The translations under genes were made by a program, and so were the position numbers. DNA of 64,000 nt, taken from contig NC_068357.1 in assembly GCF_020536995.1 (NCBI RefSeq), forward strand, positions 70,828,468 through 70,892,467. The letters run 5' to 3'. Position 1 is the first letter of the stretch. The number at the start of each line of letters is the position of its first letter. The notes beneath the pieces are model-generated. The model was given only the letters and a program-made list of their open reading frames with translations. It was not told where the DNA came from and did not search any database. This document shows positions 59,111 to 64,000 of the stretch, piece after piece. The stretch is from Dreissena polymorpha. Taxonomy: Eukaryota > Mollusca > Bivalvia > Myida > Dreissenidae.

Positions 59111-59942
59111 AACAAGATGTGTTTGTGAAACACAATGTCCCCCTATATGACGTTTGACCTTGAAGGATGACCTTGACCCTTCACCACTCAAAATGTGCAG
59201 CTCCATGAGATACACAAGCATTTCAAATATAAAATTGCTAGCTTCAATATTACAGAAGTGACATTACATGAGCAATTTTGACCCATATATTTTACCTTGA
59301 AGGATGACCTTGACCTTTCACCACTCAAAATGTGCAGCTCCACATGCACATGCATGCCAAATATCAAGTTGCTATCTTCAATATTGCAAAAGTATTCATA
59401 AAATAAGCAATTTGGGCTACATATATTTGACATATGACCTTGAAGGATGACCTTGACCTTTCACCACTCAAAATGTGCAGCTCCATGAGATACACATGCA
59501 TGCCAAATATCAAGTTGCTATCTTCAATATTGCAAAAGTATTCATAAAATAAGCGATTTGGGCCACATATATTTGACCTCTGACCTTGAAGGATGACCTT
59601 GACCTTGACCTTTCACCACTCAAAATGTGCAGATCCATGAGATACACATGCATGCCAAATATCAAGTTGCTATCTTCAATATTGCAAAAGTATTTTATAA
59701 AATGAGCGATTTTGGCCACATATATTTGACCTCTGACCTTGAAGGATGACCTTGACCTTGACCTTTCACCACTCAAAATGTGCAGCTCCATGAGATACAC
59801 ATGCATGCCAAATATCAAGTTGCTATATTCAATATAGCAAAAGTTATTGCAAAATGTTAAAGTTGGCGCAAACAGACCAACCAACAGACCAACCAACCAA
59901 CAGACAGGGCAAAAACAATATGTCCCCCACTACTATACTACA
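59111..59942 (+). repeat. Tandem-core element, family C, copy C2
   Basis: Same head (AACAAGATGTGTTTGTGAAA) and monomers as C1. The tail stops after TGTCCCCCACTACTATACTA without the G-rich partner of its terminal palindrome. Confidence 0.85.
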
Positions 59943-60708
59943 CTGGCTCATCATATGGAAAAATGTTATTTAAATAAAAATAAAGCGTATTAAGACTTAT
60001 TAAGTTACTTCTTGTAATTAAGGTAATTATTATAGTAATAAAATTAATAATATAGTCAATGACATTATTTTAGCTGTAAGGTTTTTAAATGATAGTCATT
60101 AAAAATAAGGTAGGATTAAATGGTGGTTTTCACATCACGAAAGAGGTGAAAAAAATTTGGGCCAGTGAAACCCTTGTATTATATTAATTGATTCCAGTTC
60201 AAATTGAGGAAATAAGTGTATTTAAACAAAGGGCTAAGGAAATCCAAACGAAACTGCATGTTGGAAATTACAACTGCTGTTTGTTGCCATTATATATTAT
60301 CATGGACGAACCATCTTAGAACCTTAATTTATGACACGTCAAATATAGTGATGATTAAGATTGAAAATAGTGAAACATATTAATAGGAACTCTTTTTGAA
60401 AAATAACTTGTTTCTACATGGCTGGCAACTTTAATTGTTATGTTAATCCTCTTTTGATAACAGATTTTTTGCAAGTTTCCAGCACCACCATATCATGTAA
60501 AACTTTCAATGCCGCCCAAACAACGAGTACCTGCTTTCGAACCATTCAGTGTACACCATTAAACATTATTTCGCCCCATGATTTGACCATGGTCACGTGA
60601 CTTATTACAATTTACAGCAGCCGATTTTTGTAAATTGTCAAGCAAAGTTGAGAAAGAAAAGAAGACCATGTTTATTTAAGTTTTTTTAATCAAAATCATT
60701 ACATATGT
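59943..60708. other. Unassigned sequence
   Basis: AT-rich, no feature recognised. Confidence 0.4.
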
Positions 60709-61568
60709 AACAAGATGTGTTTGTGAAACACAATGTCCCCCTATATGACGTTTGACCTTGTAGGATGACCTTGACCTTAACCCTTCAACACTCAAAATGT
60801 GCAACTCCATGAGATACACATGCATTTCAAATATAAAATTGCTAGCTTCAATATTGCAGAAGTGACATTACATGAGCAATTTTGACCCATATATTTGACC
60901 TTGAAGGATGACCTTGACCTTGACCTTTCGCCACTAAAAATGTGCAGCTCCATGAGATACACATGCATGCCAAATATCAAGTTGCTATCTTCAATATTGC
61001 AAAAGTATTCATAAAATTAGCGATTTGGGCCACATATATTTGACCTCTGACCTTGAAGGATGACCTTGACCTTTCACCACTCAAAATGTGCAGCTCCATG
61101 AGATACACATGCATGCCAAATATCAAGTTGCTATCTTCAATATTGCAAAAGTACTCATAAAATGAGCGATTTTTGCCACATATATTTGACATCTGACCTT
61201 GAAGGCTGACCTTGACCTTTCACCACTCAAATTGTGCAGCTCCATCAGATACACATGCATGCCAAATATCAAGTTGCTATCTTGAATATTGAAATTCTGC
61301 AAAAGTGACATTAAATGAGCGATTTTGACCCATATATTTGACCTTTGACCTTGAAGGATGACCTTGACCTTGACCTTTCACCACTCAAAATGTGCAGCTC
61401 CATGAGATACATATGCATGCCAAATATCAAGTTCCTATCTTCAGTATTGCAAAAATTATTGCAAATGTTAAAGTTGGCGCAAACCAACCAACCAACAGAC
61501 CAACCAACAGACCAACAGACAGGGCAAAAACAATATGTCCCCCACTACTATAGTGGGGGACATAAAAA
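60709..61568 (+). repeat. Tandem-core element, family C, copy C3 (complete)
   Basis: Head AACAAGATGTGTTTGTGAAA, five to six monomers, an (ACCA)-like run of ACCAACCAACAGACC, and the full tail with the GTGGGGGACATAAAA palindrome partner. Confidence 0.9.
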
Positions 61569-61589
61569 GCATTAAGAAATACTATAATT

Positions 61590-61700
61590 TGTACGTGTTT
61601 TATGATTAATATACTTATTCTACAGGGGTTTTATGATTAATCTGATTAATCTACTTATTCTACAGGGGTTTTATGATTAATCTACTTATTTTACAGGTTT
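61590..61700. repeat. Short tandem repeat
   Basis: Three units of GTTTTATGATTAATCTAC plus TTATTCTACAGGG, the middle one expanded by a duplicated GATTAATCT. Confidence 0.7.
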
Positions 61701-61891
61701 TTTACGTATTTTCGTTGATTTGCTGCTACGTGCGAGTCGGCGTAAACAAATTATTTTAATAAAGAAAAAAACGGTGACGAAGTGCGTGTGCGCGCATGCG
61801 TATGAAATGAAAACAAATGAAGGGTTTGCAAAGAGGTGAGGTTCGAGAAGAGGTACTCTAACGATATATATAATATACATGGTATATCCTG

Positions 61892-64000
<2,109 letters not shown>

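Overview
This is a 64 kb piece of an animal nuclear genome, AT-rich, intron-rich and packed with short non-coding mobile elements. The repeat vocabulary (tandem-core elements ending in GACA or ACGG runs, TA-flanked hairpin MITEs, tRNA-like SINE heads) is what bivalve mollusc genomes look like. A dreissenid mussel is my best guess, but that is inference. Three host genes can be assembled exon by exon with every splice phase in agreement.

Layout. At 2194-3909 (minus) lies the 5' coding part of a PPM1A/PPM1B-type PP2C phosphatase, whose 3' exons run off the left edge. From 3.9 to 27 kb there is no recognisable host exon. That stretch is a stack of DNA transposons, several with exact target-site duplications: a hAT inside a hAT, a 3.6 kb Mutator-like element holding a second element, twin pogo-like elements, tRNA-like SINEs, and a possible solo LTR beside a degenerate tRNA. 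At 27213-35166 (plus) is a complete six-exon beta-1,3-glucuronyltransferase of the B3GAT family (341 aa); its fifth intron holds an antisense, 5'-truncated LINE with an open reverse transcriptase frame. At 42791-56322 (minus), convergent with B3GAT, is a complete five-exon DESI2/PPPDE-type deSUMOylase/deubiquitinase (210 aa). Its 7 kb first intron contains a 43-bp satellite that grew from the end of a MITE and was later split by a transposon that itself carries a nested element. From 56.4 kb to the right edge the sequence is tandem-core elements plus a second LINE reverse transcriptase, interrupted by one of those elements.

The three genes are not a pathway: a cytosolic Ser/Thr phosphatase, a Golgi glycosaminoglycan-linker transferase and a cytosolic thiol isopeptidase are simply neighbours. 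The most interesting layer is the repeats. At least four sequence-distinct families (called A, B, C and D here) share one plan: an (A)ACAAG head, a core of roughly 140-172 bp tandem monomers, often a GACA- or ACGG-type run, a short terminal palindrome, and in A, C and D an ATAAAA end. Families B, C and D also carry dense arrays of TGACCT, the nuclear-receptor half-site; in D four perfect copies are spaced by 0, 1 and 2 bp. Two copies sit inside other repeats, which gives nearly exact boundaries and shows that the units move.
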